Below, piece after piece: positions 52,099 through 61,159 of a DNA stretch of 64,000 nucleotides. The stretch is taken from positions 1 through 64,000 of the forward strand of contig DASXTC010000064.1 in the NCBI GenBank assembly GCA_036505635.1, read 5' to 3'. The notes beneath the pieces were generated by a model. The model was given only the letters and a program-made list of their open reading frames with translations. It was not told the origin of the DNA and searched no databases. The stretch's first letter is position 1, and the number at the start of each line of letters is the position of its first letter. The stretch comes from DASXTC01 sp036505635 (GTDB lineage Bacteria > Acidobacteriota > Polarisedimenticolia > JACPZX01 > DASXTC01). The position numbers and the translations under genes are program-made.

Positions 52099-52491
52099 TC
52101 ATCCTTGAAGGACGGCCAGCCCTTCGATCTCGACCTTCGCGCCCGGCTCGAGGAGCCCCTTGACCTCGACGAGCGTCATGGCGGGGTAATGGCGTCCCAT
52201 CAGCCGCCGGTACTCCTCCCCAAGCGGGTTGAGCGACGCGAGGTAATCCTTCCTGGCGGTGACGTAGATGGTCAGGCGGATCAGGTGGTGCGGACCCCCC
52301 CCTGCCGCGCGCACCACCTCGATCACGTTGGCGAGCGCGCGGGAGAACTGCGCGACGAACCCCTCACCGACGATCCGTCCCTTCCCGTCCCAGCCCACCT
52401 GCCCGGCCACCGCCAGCAGCCTCCCTGTGGCCATCGCGCCGTGGCTGTACCCGACCGGCCGCGCGAGAGCGTCTGGGTTCACGAACTCCAT
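52099..52491 (-). CDS. RidA-family protein lacking the catalytic Arg
   Basis: A 130-residue protein of the YjgF/YER057c/UK114 family: LLAVAGQVGWDGKGRIV, QFSRALANVIEVVRAAGG, LIRLTIYVTARKDYL and KVEIEGLAVL. In E. coli RidA, Arg105 hydrolyses reactive imines; here the aligned residue is Met105 (YPAMTLVEV), so it probably is not an imine deaminase of the RidA type. ATG 52491 is preferred; GTG 52500 also fits. It precedes the class V aminotransferase by 12 bp. Confidence 0.9.
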   Translation of the reverse strand: MEFVNPDALARPVGYSHGAMATGRLLAVAGQVGWDGKGRIVGEGFVAQFSRALANVIEVVRAAGGGPHHLIRLTIYVTARKDYLASLNPLGEEYRRLMGRHYPAMTLVEVKGLLEPGAKVEIEGLAVLQG

Positions 52492-52556
52492 GGGGTCCAC
52501 TCCACGCCCTCGCGGGCGTCATCCACCGGGGCGCGTCAAAGAGACGGGAGGATGGC

Positions 52557-54719
52557 TCAGCGCGCCGCCGTGGTCTCCGGAACCGCGATCCCCACGACCT
52601 GAGCCAGGGTGCGCACCACGAGCAGGCCGCCGGAGGCGGCCGGCGTGGCCATCACCGTCTCGTCCATGTCGTTGGTCGCCAGAAGCTCGAACTCCGGTCC
52701 GGCGCGCAGCACGTAGACCTCGCCGGTCTCGCTCGCGAAGTAGATCCGCCCGTCGGCCGCCACGGGAGACGCGGAGAACGAGGCTCCGACCTCTCCCAGC
52801 CGGGTCTGGTAGACCTGCGCCCCCGTGTCGGCGCGGTAGCAGGAGAGAATGCCGTTGTTGTTGACCATGTAGAAGTGACCGCGGTACAAGAGCGGCGTCG
52901 GAATGTAGGTGCCACCGCGCTCGTGGCTCCAGGCGACCGCGTCGCTCTCGCGCTTCCCCTCGGCCAGGGTCAGGTCGCCGCGATGGCCCGGCCGGATCGC
53001 GTAGATGGGGCGCACCGGCGGGTATCCCGCCGTGATGAAGACCTTCCCCTCTCCGACGACGGGGGTGGCGACGATCACCTCGGAGTTGGGCCCCAGGGTC
53101 CAGAGGAGCTTGCCGCTCGCCGGCTCGTAGGCCCGAATGATCCGGCCGTTGGTGACGAGCTCATCTCCCGAGGCGGCCGAAACGATGTTGGGTGTGGTCC
53201 AGGTCGACGCCTCGTCGCGAGCGGACTTCCAGACCTCCTGGCCGTCGGCGAGCCTGTATGCCGCCACGAACGAGTCCCTGCGCCGGTCCGCCTGCACCAG
53301 CACCAGGTCGCCGTGGAGGATCGGGGAGCTGGCGTGGCCCCACTCCGCCGTCCCCGACTGCGGGTCGTTGCAATCGAGGATGCCGATGTCGCGCTGCCAG
53401 ATTTTCTGCCCGGCGAAGTCGTAGGCCGCCAGCAACCCCACCGAGCCGAACAGGACGACGACCCGCTTGCCGTCGGTGGCCGGCGTGGCGTTGGCCAGGC
53501 TCGACTTCATGTGCCGCTTGACGGTCGGCTTTGTCCGAGTGACCTCGCGCTCCCAGAGGATGGCGCCGGTCCTCGCGTCGAGAGAGTAGAGCTTGAATGT
53601 GTGCTCGGAGAGGTCGTCCACCGAGCTGGGATCGCCGTAGAGCCCCGTGCGGAAGGTGCGGTCCCCCTTCGCGCTCACCGCGGTGGTGACGAAGATCCGA
53701 TCCCCCCAGAGGATCGGGCTGCTGAGCGAGATCCCGGGGATGGGGGTCTTGAAGCGGACGTTCTCCCCCTTGGCGAGGTCCCAGCGCAGCGGGACCCCCT
53801 GGCCGTCGGCGATGCCCGAAGCCGCGGGTCCGCGGAACTGTGGCCATGGTCGCGCCTCGCCGCGCTGCACGGGCTCCATCTCGGGCGTTGCGGCGGCAAT
53901 CTTGAGCGGCTGGGGATCGACCGTCACGACGCCGAGCTGGATGAGATCGCCGTCGCGGTTGACCATCGCCCCCTCGATCAGGTCCGCCCGGCCGCCGAAG
54001 GTCAGCGCGAGGTCCCCCGCAGCCGTCTCGAAGCGGTCCTCCGAAACCGGCTCCACGAGGATCTCTTCCGCTCCAAGGCCCGATACGGCGAGCCCGCCTC
54101 CCCGGATCGCCACCGTCACATCGATTCCCTTGTCGGTCCGGTACCGGCCGGCGTAGCGCTGGAGCCGGACCGCCGCCACGGCGAAGGGACGCTGCGGGAT
54201 CTTGGCGGGGGTCGCTCCGGCCAGCAGATCCTTCATCTCGGGCCGGCCGCCGGCCTCAGCCATCCTGCGCGCGGTCTTCAGATCGAGAGGGGCGATCGTC
54301 CCGCGGGCGAGCGCGGCACGCGCCAGATCGAGGTTGCCGGACTCCACTGCGGTGGACAGCGCCTCCGCCGCATCCCCGGCGCCGCGGGCGAGCAGCTCGA
54401 TCGCCAGCGGGAGGTGACCTCCCTGCAGGGCGGCACTCAGAGGAGTGGAGTGGAAGAACGATTCGTGCGCGTTCACGTCCGCGCCATGGTCGAGCAGGAG
54501 CCGCGCGATCTCGATGTGCCCCTTGCCGGCCGCGAACAACAGCGCCGTCTGGCCGTAGCGGGGAGCCGGTGCGTCCACCGGCACGCCCGCCTCGATCAAC
54601 GCGCGGACCTGCGCGAGGTCGCCGTCGAGGGCGGCCTGCCGCAGCGCCTCTCCCCGATCCACGGTCGGGGCGGCGCCCGCGGACGCCATCAACGCCAGAG
54701 CCAACAGCAGCGCGCTCAT
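52557..54719 (-). CDS. Ankyrin repeat-PQQ-like beta-propeller fusion, exported
   Basis: A 720-residue protein with a signal peptide (MSALLLALALMASAGAA). Ankyrin repeats cover about 22-165 (LRQAALDGDLAQVRALIEAGVPVD, QTALLFAAGKGHIEIARLLLDHGADVN), a small linking beta domain about 180-275, and a PQQ-type propeller about 285-715 (WPQFRGPAASGIADGQGVPLRW, LYSLDARTGAILWEREV, AAYRLADGQEVWKS, GEVYVLRAGPEFELLATN). The propeller lacks a visible catalytic site and is probably a binding module. ATG follows agaggtg. Confidence 0.88.
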   Translation of the reverse strand: MSALLLALALMASAGAAPTVDRGEALRQAALDGDLAQVRALIEAGVPVDAPAPRYGQTALLFAAGKGHIEIARLLLDHGADVNAHESFFHSTPLSAALQGGHLPLAIELLARGAGDAAEALSTAVESGNLDLARAALARGTIAPLDLKTARRMAEAGGRPEMKDLLAGATPAKIPQRPFAVAAVRLQRYAGRYRTDKGIDVTVAIRGGGLAVSGLGAEEILVEPVSEDRFETAAGDLALTFGGRADLIEGAMVNRDGDLIQLGVVTVDPQPLKIAAATPEMEPVQRGEARPWPQFRGPAASGIADGQGVPLRWDLAKGENVRFKTPIPGISLSSPILWGDRIFVTTAVSAKGDRTFRTGLYGDPSSVDDLSEHTFKLYSLDARTGAILWEREVTRTKPTVKRHMKSSLANATPATDGKRVVVLFGSVGLLAAYDFAGQKIWQRDIGILDCNDPQSGTAEWGHASSPILHGDLVLVQADRRRDSFVAAYRLADGQEVWKSARDEASTWTTPNIVSAASGDELVTNGRIIRAYEPASGKLLWTLGPNSEVIVATPVVGEGKVFITAGYPPVRPIYAIRPGHRGDLTLAEGKRESDAVAWSHERGGTYIPTPLLYRGHFYMVNNNGILSCYRADTGAQVYQTRLGEVGASFSASPVAADGRIYFASETGEVYVLRAGPEFELLATNDMDETVMATPAASGGLLVVRTLAQVVGIAVPETTAAR

Positions 54720-54728
54720 CTGGCACCT

Positions 54729-54757
54729 CTTGTACCTCTCTCACCGGCGCTTGTCAA
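54729..54757 (-). promoter_or_regulatory. Promoter of the ankyrin-PQQ gene
   Basis: On the minus strand a perfect TTGACA (54757-54752), 17 bp, then TACAAG (54734-54729). Transcription would start about 3 nt before the ATG at 54719, giving a very short or absent leader; agaggtg near the ATG overlaps the -10. Confidence 0.5.
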
Positions 54758-54777
54758 CACCGATCGCGGCGTGCGCC

Positions 54778-54806
54778 TTGACTCACCCCGGAGCCCCGCG
54801 TACCAT
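54778..54806 (+). promoter_or_regulatory. Promoter of the TPR Ser/Thr kinase gene
   Basis: TTGACT (54778-54783), a 17-bp spacer and TACCAT (54801-54806) precede the ATG at 54816. The predicted start site is about 3 nt before the ATG. No Shine-Dalgarno is visible, which fits leaderless translation. Confidence 0.45.
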
Positions 54807-54815
54807 GCGTCGCTC

Positions 54816-57053
54816 ATGGATCCCATGGTCGGCCGGAGCGTCTCCCACTACACCGTCACCCGACAGATCGGCAGCGGCGGGATGGGCGTGGTCTACGAGG
54901 CGGAGGACACGCGTCTCGGACGCCGCGTCGCGCTCAAGTTCCTGCCCCAGGAGATGCAGCAGGACGCCCAGTCGCTCGAGCGCTTCCAGCGCGAAGCCCG
55001 CGCCGCATCGGCCCTGAACCATCCCAACATCTGCACCGTCTACGCCATCGAGCAGCACGAGCGCCAGCACTTCATCGTGATGGAGCTGCTGGAGGGACAG
55101 ACCCTGGCGCAGATGATCGGCCGGCAGCCGTTCGAGATGGGGCAGCTGCTGGAAACCGCTATCCAGATCGCGGACGCGCTGGAGTCGGCGCACGCCAAGG
55201 GGATCGTGCACCGCGACATCAAGCCCGCCAACATCCTCGTCAACACCCGAGGACAGGTGAAGGTCCTCGACTTCGGCCTCGCGAAGATCGAGGCCGCGCA
55301 CCGCCCGGGCGGCGGCGCCGCGGGCGATTCGCGGCTCGACACCGTCGGCGGGCGCGACGAGCTCACCGTGCGCGGCACCACGATCGGCACGGTGTCCTAC
55401 ATGTCGCCGGAGCAGGCGCGGGGGCAGCTCACCGACGCCAGGACCGACCTGTTCTCCCTCGGCACGGTCCTCTACCAGATGGCGACGGGGACCCTCCCCT
55501 TCCAGGGCGACACGTCGGCGGTGGTCTTCGAGGCGATCCTCAACCGCGACCCGGCGCCCGTCATCCAGAGCAACGCGGCAATGCCTCCCGAGTTCGGCCG
55601 GATCCTCGACAAGACGTTGGAGAAGGACCGGAACATGCGCTACCAGACCGCCACCGATCTGAAAACCGATCTCATCCGGCTCAAGCGGGACCTCGATTCG
55701 GGGCGCAGGCCGGCGGCGGGCCCCGGCGACGCGCGAGGCGCGGCGGCCAAACAGCCGGAGAGGTCGATCGCGGTTCTCTACTTCGAGAACCTCAGCGGCG
55801 TGAAGGAGGACGAGTACTTCCGCGACGGGATCACGGAGGACATCATCACCGAGCTGTCCAAGATCAGGGGTTTGAACATCTTCTCGCGCCCCACCGTGCT
55901 GGCCTACCGCGACAAGCAGGTGACGCCCGCGCAGATCGGACAGCAGCTCCGGGCGGCCTACGTCCTGGCGGGCTCCCTGCGACGCGCCGGCAATCGCCTC
56001 CGCATCAACGCGCAGCTCGTGGACACGCACACCGACTTCCCCTTGTGGTCGGAGCGGTACGACCGGGAGATGAAGGATGTCTTCGAGGTCCAGGACGAGA
56101 TCGCGCGCAAGATCGCGGAGGCCCTGAGGATCACGCTGTCCCCCCAGGAGCAGGAGGCGATCGCCTCGAAACCCACCGACAACCTCCAGGCGTACGACCT
56201 CTTCCTGCGCGGCAAGAGCTACGCGCGCCGGATGACGCGTCAGGATCTGGAGTTCTCCCTGCAGATGCTCGAAAACGCGATCGCGATGGACCCCAACTTC
56301 GCCCTGGCCAGCGCCGCCATCGCCAACGTCTGCGCGCAGCATCATTACAACTATGGACGCGAGGCAATCTGGCTGGATCGCGCCAAGGCGGCCTCCCAGA
56401 GGGCCCTCGCCCTGCGCCCCGAACTGCCCGAGGCGCAGGTCGCTCAGGCCTGGGTCCTGTATGCCGACGGGCAGCACGACGAGGCGATCGGCTGCGTCCG
56501 GCGTGCCATCGAGCGCAAACGCGATTGCGAAGGAGCCTACTACCTGCTGGGGCGCGCGCTGTTCGCGGCGGGACGCTATCAGGAAGTTGCGAACATCATG
56601 GAGGAAGCCCTGCAGGTCAGCGGGGAGGACTACAACATCTACGTGCCCATCGCAAACGCCCTGGGCGCGCTGGGGAAAACGGAGGCGCTGAGGAACCTGA
56701 GCCAGCGAAGGATGATGGCCCTCGAAAACCACCTGAAGCAGGTGCCCGAGGACGCGCGCGCGCGTGTCCTGCTCGCCGGTGATTACGCGGCGCAGGGCCG
56801 GATCGAGGACGCCGTCCGCGAGGCGAACCTCGCGGTTACCCTGCGGCCGAACGAGGCCACCGTTCTCTACAATGCCGCCTGCGCCTTCTGTGAAATGAAG
56901 AAGAAGCCGGAGGCCCTCGACGCGCTCAGGAAAGCCTGGGATGCCGGCTTCAGGGACGCGGAATGGGCGCGCCGCGATCCCGATCTCGCGCTCCTGCACG
57001 GCGACCCCGAGTTCGAGAGGCTCTACCCCGAGAGCGCCACCGGCGCGGGGTGA
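54816..57053 (+). CDS. Ser/Thr protein kinase with FlgO-like and TPR domains
   Basis: A 745-residue Hanks-type kinase without a membrane helix. The kinase domain (12-290) is complete: GSGGMGVVYEAE, Lys41, catalytic HRDIKPAN (132-139), DFGLAK (152-157) and GTVSYMSPEQ. About 325-445 is a FlgO/adenylate-cyclase-associated-type domain (IAVLYFENLSGVKEDEYFRDGITEDIITELSKI, GSLRRAGNRLRINAQLVD, WSERYDREMKDVFEVQDEIA), and TPR units follow to the end (LRPELPEAQVAQAWVLYADGQHDEAI). The kinase-FlgO-TPR order is common in Acidobacteriota. The adjacent gene on the other strand is another kinase. Confidence 0.95.
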   Translation: MDPMVGRSVSHYTVTRQIGSGGMGVVYEAEDTRLGRRVALKFLPQEMQQDAQSLERFQREARAASALNHPNICTVYAIEQHERQHFIVMELLEGQTLAQMIGRQPFEMGQLLETAIQIADALESAHAKGIVHRDIKPANILVNTRGQVKVLDFGLAKIEAAHRPGGGAAGDSRLDTVGGRDELTVRGTTIGTVSYMSPEQARGQLTDARTDLFSLGTVLYQMATGTLPFQGDTSAVVFEAILNRDPAPVIQSNAAMPPEFGRILDKTLEKDRNMRYQTATDLKTDLIRLKRDLDSGRRPAAGPGDARGAAAKQPERSIAVLYFENLSGVKEDEYFRDGITEDIITELSKIRGLNIFSRPTVLAYRDKQVTPAQIGQQLRAAYVLAGSLRRAGNRLRINAQLVDTHTDFPLWSERYDREMKDVFEVQDEIARKIAEALRITLSPQEQEAIASKPTDNLQAYDLFLRGKSYARRMTRQDLEFSLQMLENAIAMDPNFALASAAIANVCAQHHYNYGREAIWLDRAKAASQRALALRPELPEAQVAQAWVLYADGQHDEAIGCVRRAIERKRDCEGAYYLLGRALFAAGRYQEVANIMEEALQVSGEDYNIYVPIANALGALGKTEALRNLSQRRMMALENHLKQVPEDARARVLLAGDYAAQGRIEDAVREANLAVTLRPNEATVLYNAACAFCEMKKKPEALDALRKAWDAGFRDAEWARRDPDLALLHGDPEFERLYPESATGAG

Positions 57054-57085
57054 TTCGTGCGTCGGCAACCCTGCCTCGCCCGAGG

Positions 57086-59764
57086 TCAGCTCGCCGGCCG
57101 GCCCTGCCTCTGCCTCAGCGTCTCGACCCAGCCGAGCACGACGTCGACGGCGCCGACTTTGAAATCGCCGTTCATAAAGCGGTCCATGAGGAAATGCCGG
57201 CCGTCCGGCATCACGTCGTAGGCTTCGAAGCCCTCCGATTCGAAGAGAACCTGTGGCCGGCCTACCGGCATCCCCCCGACGTTCGACATGCCGGCCGAGT
57301 AGACGCGGGAGCCCCATCGATAGAACAGCTCATCCCCTTTCGGTGACCACCGCGGATCGAGCCCGCCCTCGCTCGACACCTGCCAGCGGCCTTCCCCGTT
57401 CAGACCCCGCACGTAGATCTCGGGCCGTCCCGATTCGGTCGAAGCGTAGGCGAGCCACCTTCCGTCGGGCGAGAAGGTGGGCAGCCATTCGTGGAACGGA
57501 GTCTGGAGGAAGAGGCGCGGCGTGCGGTCCCCCTGGGGGGACGCGAGCCAGATGTCACCCCCCTGGTTCGGATCGAGCATCGCGTAGGCGATCTGTTTTC
57601 CGTCGGGAGAGAACGACGCGCCATGCACCAGGCCCGCGGCCTCGAAGAGCACCTCCGCCTGGCCGGTGCCGTCGGCCGCCCGGGAGACGACCGCGCGGCC
57701 CTCTCCTCTCGTGTAGATGATCTTCCTGCCGTCGCCGCTCCACGTGGGAAAGAGCTCATCGCCCGGTTCGAAGCTCAACCGGCTCAGGGCGCCGCGAGTC
57801 GTGTCATAGATCCAGACGTCGTCGTTCGCGGCCGAGATGACCATCGCGATCCGCTCTCCATCCGGCGAGGCGCGGAAGAAGGCGAGGCTGCCTGGAATGG
57901 AAGTGAGGTGCCGCGCGGATCCCTGACGGTCGACGATGCTGAAATCGGTCTGTCCGATCATCGCCGACCCTTCCATGAAGACCAGATCCCCTTCGTCCGA
58001 CACCGACCACTCCGCGGCTCCGGTCGCCGGATACATCGCGACGTTCTGGAGGACGTTCTCCGTCGGTCCCGTCACGGTGAGGGCCGCCGGATCGAGCGGG
58101 GCGGCGTAGAGGCCTGACGACCGCGAGAAGACGAGGTATCCTGGCGCGACGTAGCGGGCGAAGGTGCCCCCCTCGAGCACCGTCCTCCACGTGCCGTCCG
58201 CCAGAGAGAGGACCGCGATCCGCCCCTGATCGAAGCTGTCGATCCGTTCGGTCCGGATAGTGAACAGGATGTGTCTGCCGTCCGGCATGAGCTGCGGCCA
58301 GCGATGGCTGTTCTCACCGGCCCGCTTGTCCGGCTCGGTCACGACCACCGGAGCGCCGCCGGCCGCGGACACCTTGTGGATACCGAAGGGCGCCGCCGGG
58401 GTGAAGTAGATCGTCCCGTCGCCGGCCCAGGTCGCGCCGCGGGGGTCGTTGATCGTCTCGCAGATCACCTCCGGCGCTCCCCCGGCGAGCGACAGCTTCT
58501 TCATCTTTCTTCCGGAGAAGAAGCCCACCCACCGTCCGTCGGGCGAGAAGAACGGACCGGTGGCGTCCTCCGTTCCGGGCAGCTCCACCTCCCCCTTCCG
58601 ATCCATCTGCCGGACGTACAGCCGGGTCGTCCCCGCGCGCGTCAGCGCGTAGACGACGGTCCGGCCATCGGGTGAGATCGCCAGATGGTTCTGCCAAAGG
58701 AGGCCGGTTCGATCCTCCGCCTGCACCGGGATCGAGAAACGCACGACACGGCTAGGCTCCTGCGGCTCCCGTCTCCATGCCTGCCAGCCGAGCAGGGCCG
58801 CCGTCAGGCCGAGGAGGAGGGTGAGCCCCCAGGAGATCCGCTCGCGAGTCTTGCGCCGCACGGCGATCGGCGCCGCGACGCCGGCCTGCGATCCCGCCTC
58901 GTTGATCCAGAGCAGCTCGCTCGAGACGTCCTGCGCCGACTGCCAGCGGTCGTCCGGATCCTTCTCCAGGCACCGGCGCACGACGTGGTCGAGCGCGGGC
59001 GGCGACATGCGTTGCATCGATGAGATCGGCGGCGGCTGAGAGGAAACGATGGCCGCGATCAGGCTCGTTCTGGAATTGCCCTCGAATGCCCTGCGCCCCG
59101 TGGCCATCTCGTACAGCAGCGCCCCCAGAGCGAAGATGTCGGTCCTCGCGTCGGCTTCGAATCCTTCGAGTTGCTCGGGAGCCATGTACTGAAACGTCCC
59201 CAGAATCGTCCCCTGGGTCGTGATCGGCCCGGCCCTCGTCGCCATGGCCGTCAGGCCCTGGACCGGGGACGGCGCCTCGGTCGAGCTCTTCGCCAGACCG
59301 AAGTCGAGCAGCTTGGCGCCGGTCCTCGTGAGCATCACGTTGCCGGGCTTCAGATCGCGGTGGACGATCCCCAGACGGTGCGCGGCATCGAGCGCCGAGG
59401 CGATCTGCGCTCCCGTCCTGACGACCTGCTCGGGCGTCATCGGCCCGCGGCTCAGCCGGTCGAACAGCGATTCGCCGTCGATCCTCTCCATGACGAGGTA
59501 GTGCAGGCCATCCTCGTGGCCGACGTCGTGCAGCGTGCAGATGTGGGGGTGGTTGAGCGACGAGATCGTCTTCGCCTCACGCTCGAAACGCGCCCGGAAT
59601 TCCTCGGTGGCGGCGACGTCGGGAGGCAGGATCTTCACGGCGACCTCGCGGTCCAGCCTCGTGTCTTTCGCGAGCCACACTTCCCCCATCCCGCCCGCGC
59701 CGATCTTCTCGACGAGGCGGTAGTGCAGAAGCATCCGACCGGGAGCGATGTCCGGGGAGGTCAT
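57086..59764 (-). CDS. Ser/Thr protein kinase with extracytoplasmic TolB-like propeller
   Basis: An 892-residue kinase. The kinase domain (15-280) has GAGGMGEVWLAKD, Lys44, HRDLKPGN (135-142), DFGLAK (154-159) and GTFQYMAPEQ. One transmembrane helix (WGLTLLLGLTAALLGW, about 311-330) places the remaining part outside the cytoplasm: a WD40/TolB-type propeller with repeated blades (ISPDGRTVVYAL, FSPDGRWVGFFSG, ASPDGERIAMVISA, FSPDGKQIAYAM, FSPDGRWLAYAS). A ligand sensed by the propeller may control the kinase. No Shine-Dalgarno is evident; a TATCCT at 59779-59774 is near the ATG. Confidence 0.95.
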   Translation of the reverse strand: MTSPDIAPGRMLLHYRLVEKIGAGGMGEVWLAKDTRLDREVAVKILPPDVAATEEFRARFEREAKTISSLNHPHICTLHDVGHEDGLHYLVMERIDGESLFDRLSRGPMTPEQVVRTGAQIASALDAAHRLGIVHRDLKPGNVMLTRTGAKLLDFGLAKSSTEAPSPVQGLTAMATRAGPITTQGTILGTFQYMAPEQLEGFEADARTDIFALGALLYEMATGRRAFEGNSRTSLIAAIVSSQPPPISSMQRMSPPALDHVVRRCLEKDPDDRWQSAQDVSSELLWINEAGSQAGVAAPIAVRRKTRERISWGLTLLLGLTAALLGWQAWRREPQEPSRVVRFSIPVQAEDRTGLLWQNHLAISPDGRTVVYALTRAGTTRLYVRQMDRKGEVELPGTEDATGPFFSPDGRWVGFFSGRKMKKLSLAGGAPEVICETINDPRGATWAGDGTIYFTPAAPFGIHKVSAAGGAPVVVTEPDKRAGENSHRWPQLMPDGRHILFTIRTERIDSFDQGRIAVLSLADGTWRTVLEGGTFARYVAPGYLVFSRSSGLYAAPLDPAALTVTGPTENVLQNVAMYPATGAAEWSVSDEGDLVFMEGSAMIGQTDFSIVDRQGSARHLTSIPGSLAFFRASPDGERIAMVISAANDDVWIYDTTRGALSRLSFEPGDELFPTWSGDGRKIIYTRGEGRAVVSRAADGTGQAEVLFEAAGLVHGASFSPDGKQIAYAMLDPNQGGDIWLASPQGDRTPRLFLQTPFHEWLPTFSPDGRWLAYASTESGRPEIYVRGLNGEGRWQVSSEGGLDPRWSPKGDELFYRWGSRVYSAGMSNVGGMPVGRPQVLFESEGFEAYDVMPDGRHFLMDRFMNGDFKVGAVDVVLGWVETLRQRQGRPAS

Positions 59765-59827
59765 GGCCGCGACAGGATATCAGATGACAGCCGGATAGCG
59801 GCTCGGTGCGCCGTCTTCCCGCGGAGG

Positions 59828-60994
59828 TTACGGCAAGGACTGAATCAGGCCGGCCAGCCGCTGCGCCGCGCTCCCTTCCCTCAAGGAGAGGTGAACATCG
59901 GGAGCGATCCCTTCGACCTCGTTGACCCCGTCGGAGGTGAAGCGCGCGCAATTGGGCATGAGCACGGTCAACCCGATCCGATCGAGGCGCGCCGGTGCGC
60001 CGCCGTTCGCGTAGCCGCAGCCCGCCCCATACGTCCTCTCGCCGATGATGGTGGCCGCGCCACTCTCCCTCAGCCAGACGACGAAATCCTCGGAAGCCGA
60101 AGCCGTGCGCCCGTCCACCAGCACCGCGAGGGGACCCTCCCAGACCCCCTCGGCCTGGAACACCGACTCCCCCTCCCCCGCAATCCCGGGGCAGACGGCC
60201 TCACCGTCCCAGATGGGGGTTCGATCGCATTCGAACGAAAGGCCCCTCGCCTTCGGGCGGTGCAGGGTCCCGGTCGCGAAGAGGCTCACCGCTTCGGTCG
60301 CCCATCCGGTGCCGCCGCCGTTTCCCGTGATGTCCACGATCAGCACGCGGATCGCGCGCTCGCGCAGCTCCCGGATCGTGTCGCGCAGCTCCTCCTGAAG
60401 CCGCTCGCGGACGTGGTCGGGGCCGACCTCGTCGCACGCCTCGCGGTACCCGTCCTCGCCGAAATGGGCGATCCGGATCACGCCGGCCGCGCCGAAGGAG
60501 CCGGCTGGAAACCAGGGACCCCCCGCCCGCTCCCACCCCTCCGCCTGCTCGAACGGGAAGATGAAGCCGCGATCCCGCACGCTAAAGCTGCGATCGGAGC
60601 AGGTGGGCGCCTCGACCCGGCCCCCCGCGGTCTCTTCCTCCGCGCCGGGCATCGGTGAGGCAGGGCTCGAGTTCACGAGCCTAAGGTGCGGGTCCCGGAA
60701 GGCCGCGATGAACCGCTCGAGCGCCCGGCGCGCGCGCCACCGGCCGTGCGCCGAACGCAACGCCTCCTCCGTGGAGAGGCGGAGCCGCGGCAGATCGACC
60801 TTGCGGTGCTCGACCATCCAGTCCAGGTTGGCGTAGTGGCGGGCCATATGGCCCCGAAGCCCTGCGAACTCCACGAGCCAGACCGCCGGATCATACCGGG
60901 CCCAATCCACGATCCCCCAGAGGGCCGCGGCGCAGACGAGGGCCGCGGGGATCCCCCACCTTGAGATCGTAAGGATGCGCCTGGCTCGTGTCAT
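59828..60994 (-). CDS. S41 family (C-terminal processing type) peptidase
   Basis: A 388-residue protein with an N-terminal membrane anchor or signal (WGIPAALVCAAALWGIVDW). The S41 core includes RVLIVDITGNGGGTGW (about 216-231), PLAVLVDGRTASASED with nucleophile Ser299 and IIGERTYGAGCGY. There is no clear PDZ domain; the N-terminal third is helical (LEFAGLRGHMARHYANLDWM-like), as in tricorn-core or IRBP-type S41 members. ATG 60994 is chosen as the first in-frame Met before the anchor. Extracytoplasmic peptidase; substrate unknown. Confidence 0.88.
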   Translation of the reverse strand: MTRARRILTISRWGIPAALVCAAALWGIVDWARYDPAVWLVEFAGLRGHMARHYANLDWMVEHRKVDLPRLRLSTEEALRSAHGRWRARRALERFIAAFRDPHLRLVNSSPASPMPGAEEETAGGRVEAPTCSDRSFSVRDRGFIFPFEQAEGWERAGGPWFPAGSFGAAGVIRIAHFGEDGYREACDEVGPDHVRERLQEELRDTIRELRERAIRVLIVDITGNGGGTGWATEAVSLFATGTLHRPKARGLSFECDRTPIWDGEAVCPGIAGEGESVFQAEGVWEGPLAVLVDGRTASASEDFVVWLRESGAATIIGERTYGAGCGYANGGAPARLDRIGLTVLMPNCARFTSDGVNEVEGIAPDVHLSLREGSAAQRLAGLIQSLP

Positions 60995-61141
60995 CGGACG
61001 GCATGGTAGCCGACGTGTGGGTTCGGCGCCCCTCCTCCTTCTCACACCCATTGGACGGCGCCGATATGCGAGAATCGCGCTTTCCGGAGGGGCCAACCGC
61101 GAGAGGGAGGCATCGAATGGACTTCCGCCCGCCAACGTGAC

Positions 61142-61147
61142 TATCAT
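61142..61147 (+). promoter_or_regulatory. -10-like TATCAT before third kinase
   Basis: TATCAT (5 of 6 to consensus) is 12 bp upstream of the ATG at 61160, with TGGACT at 61118-61123 as a weak -35 (18-bp spacer). The leader would be about 6 nt and contains no ribosome binding site. Confidence 0.35.
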
Positions 61148-61159
61148 CGGCGTCATTCC

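Noticed and set aside
57054..57085. Short cctcg/cgagg inverted repeat between convergent kinase genes as a terminator
   Set aside because: Five pairs with a 2-nt loop and no T-run; too weak to call.
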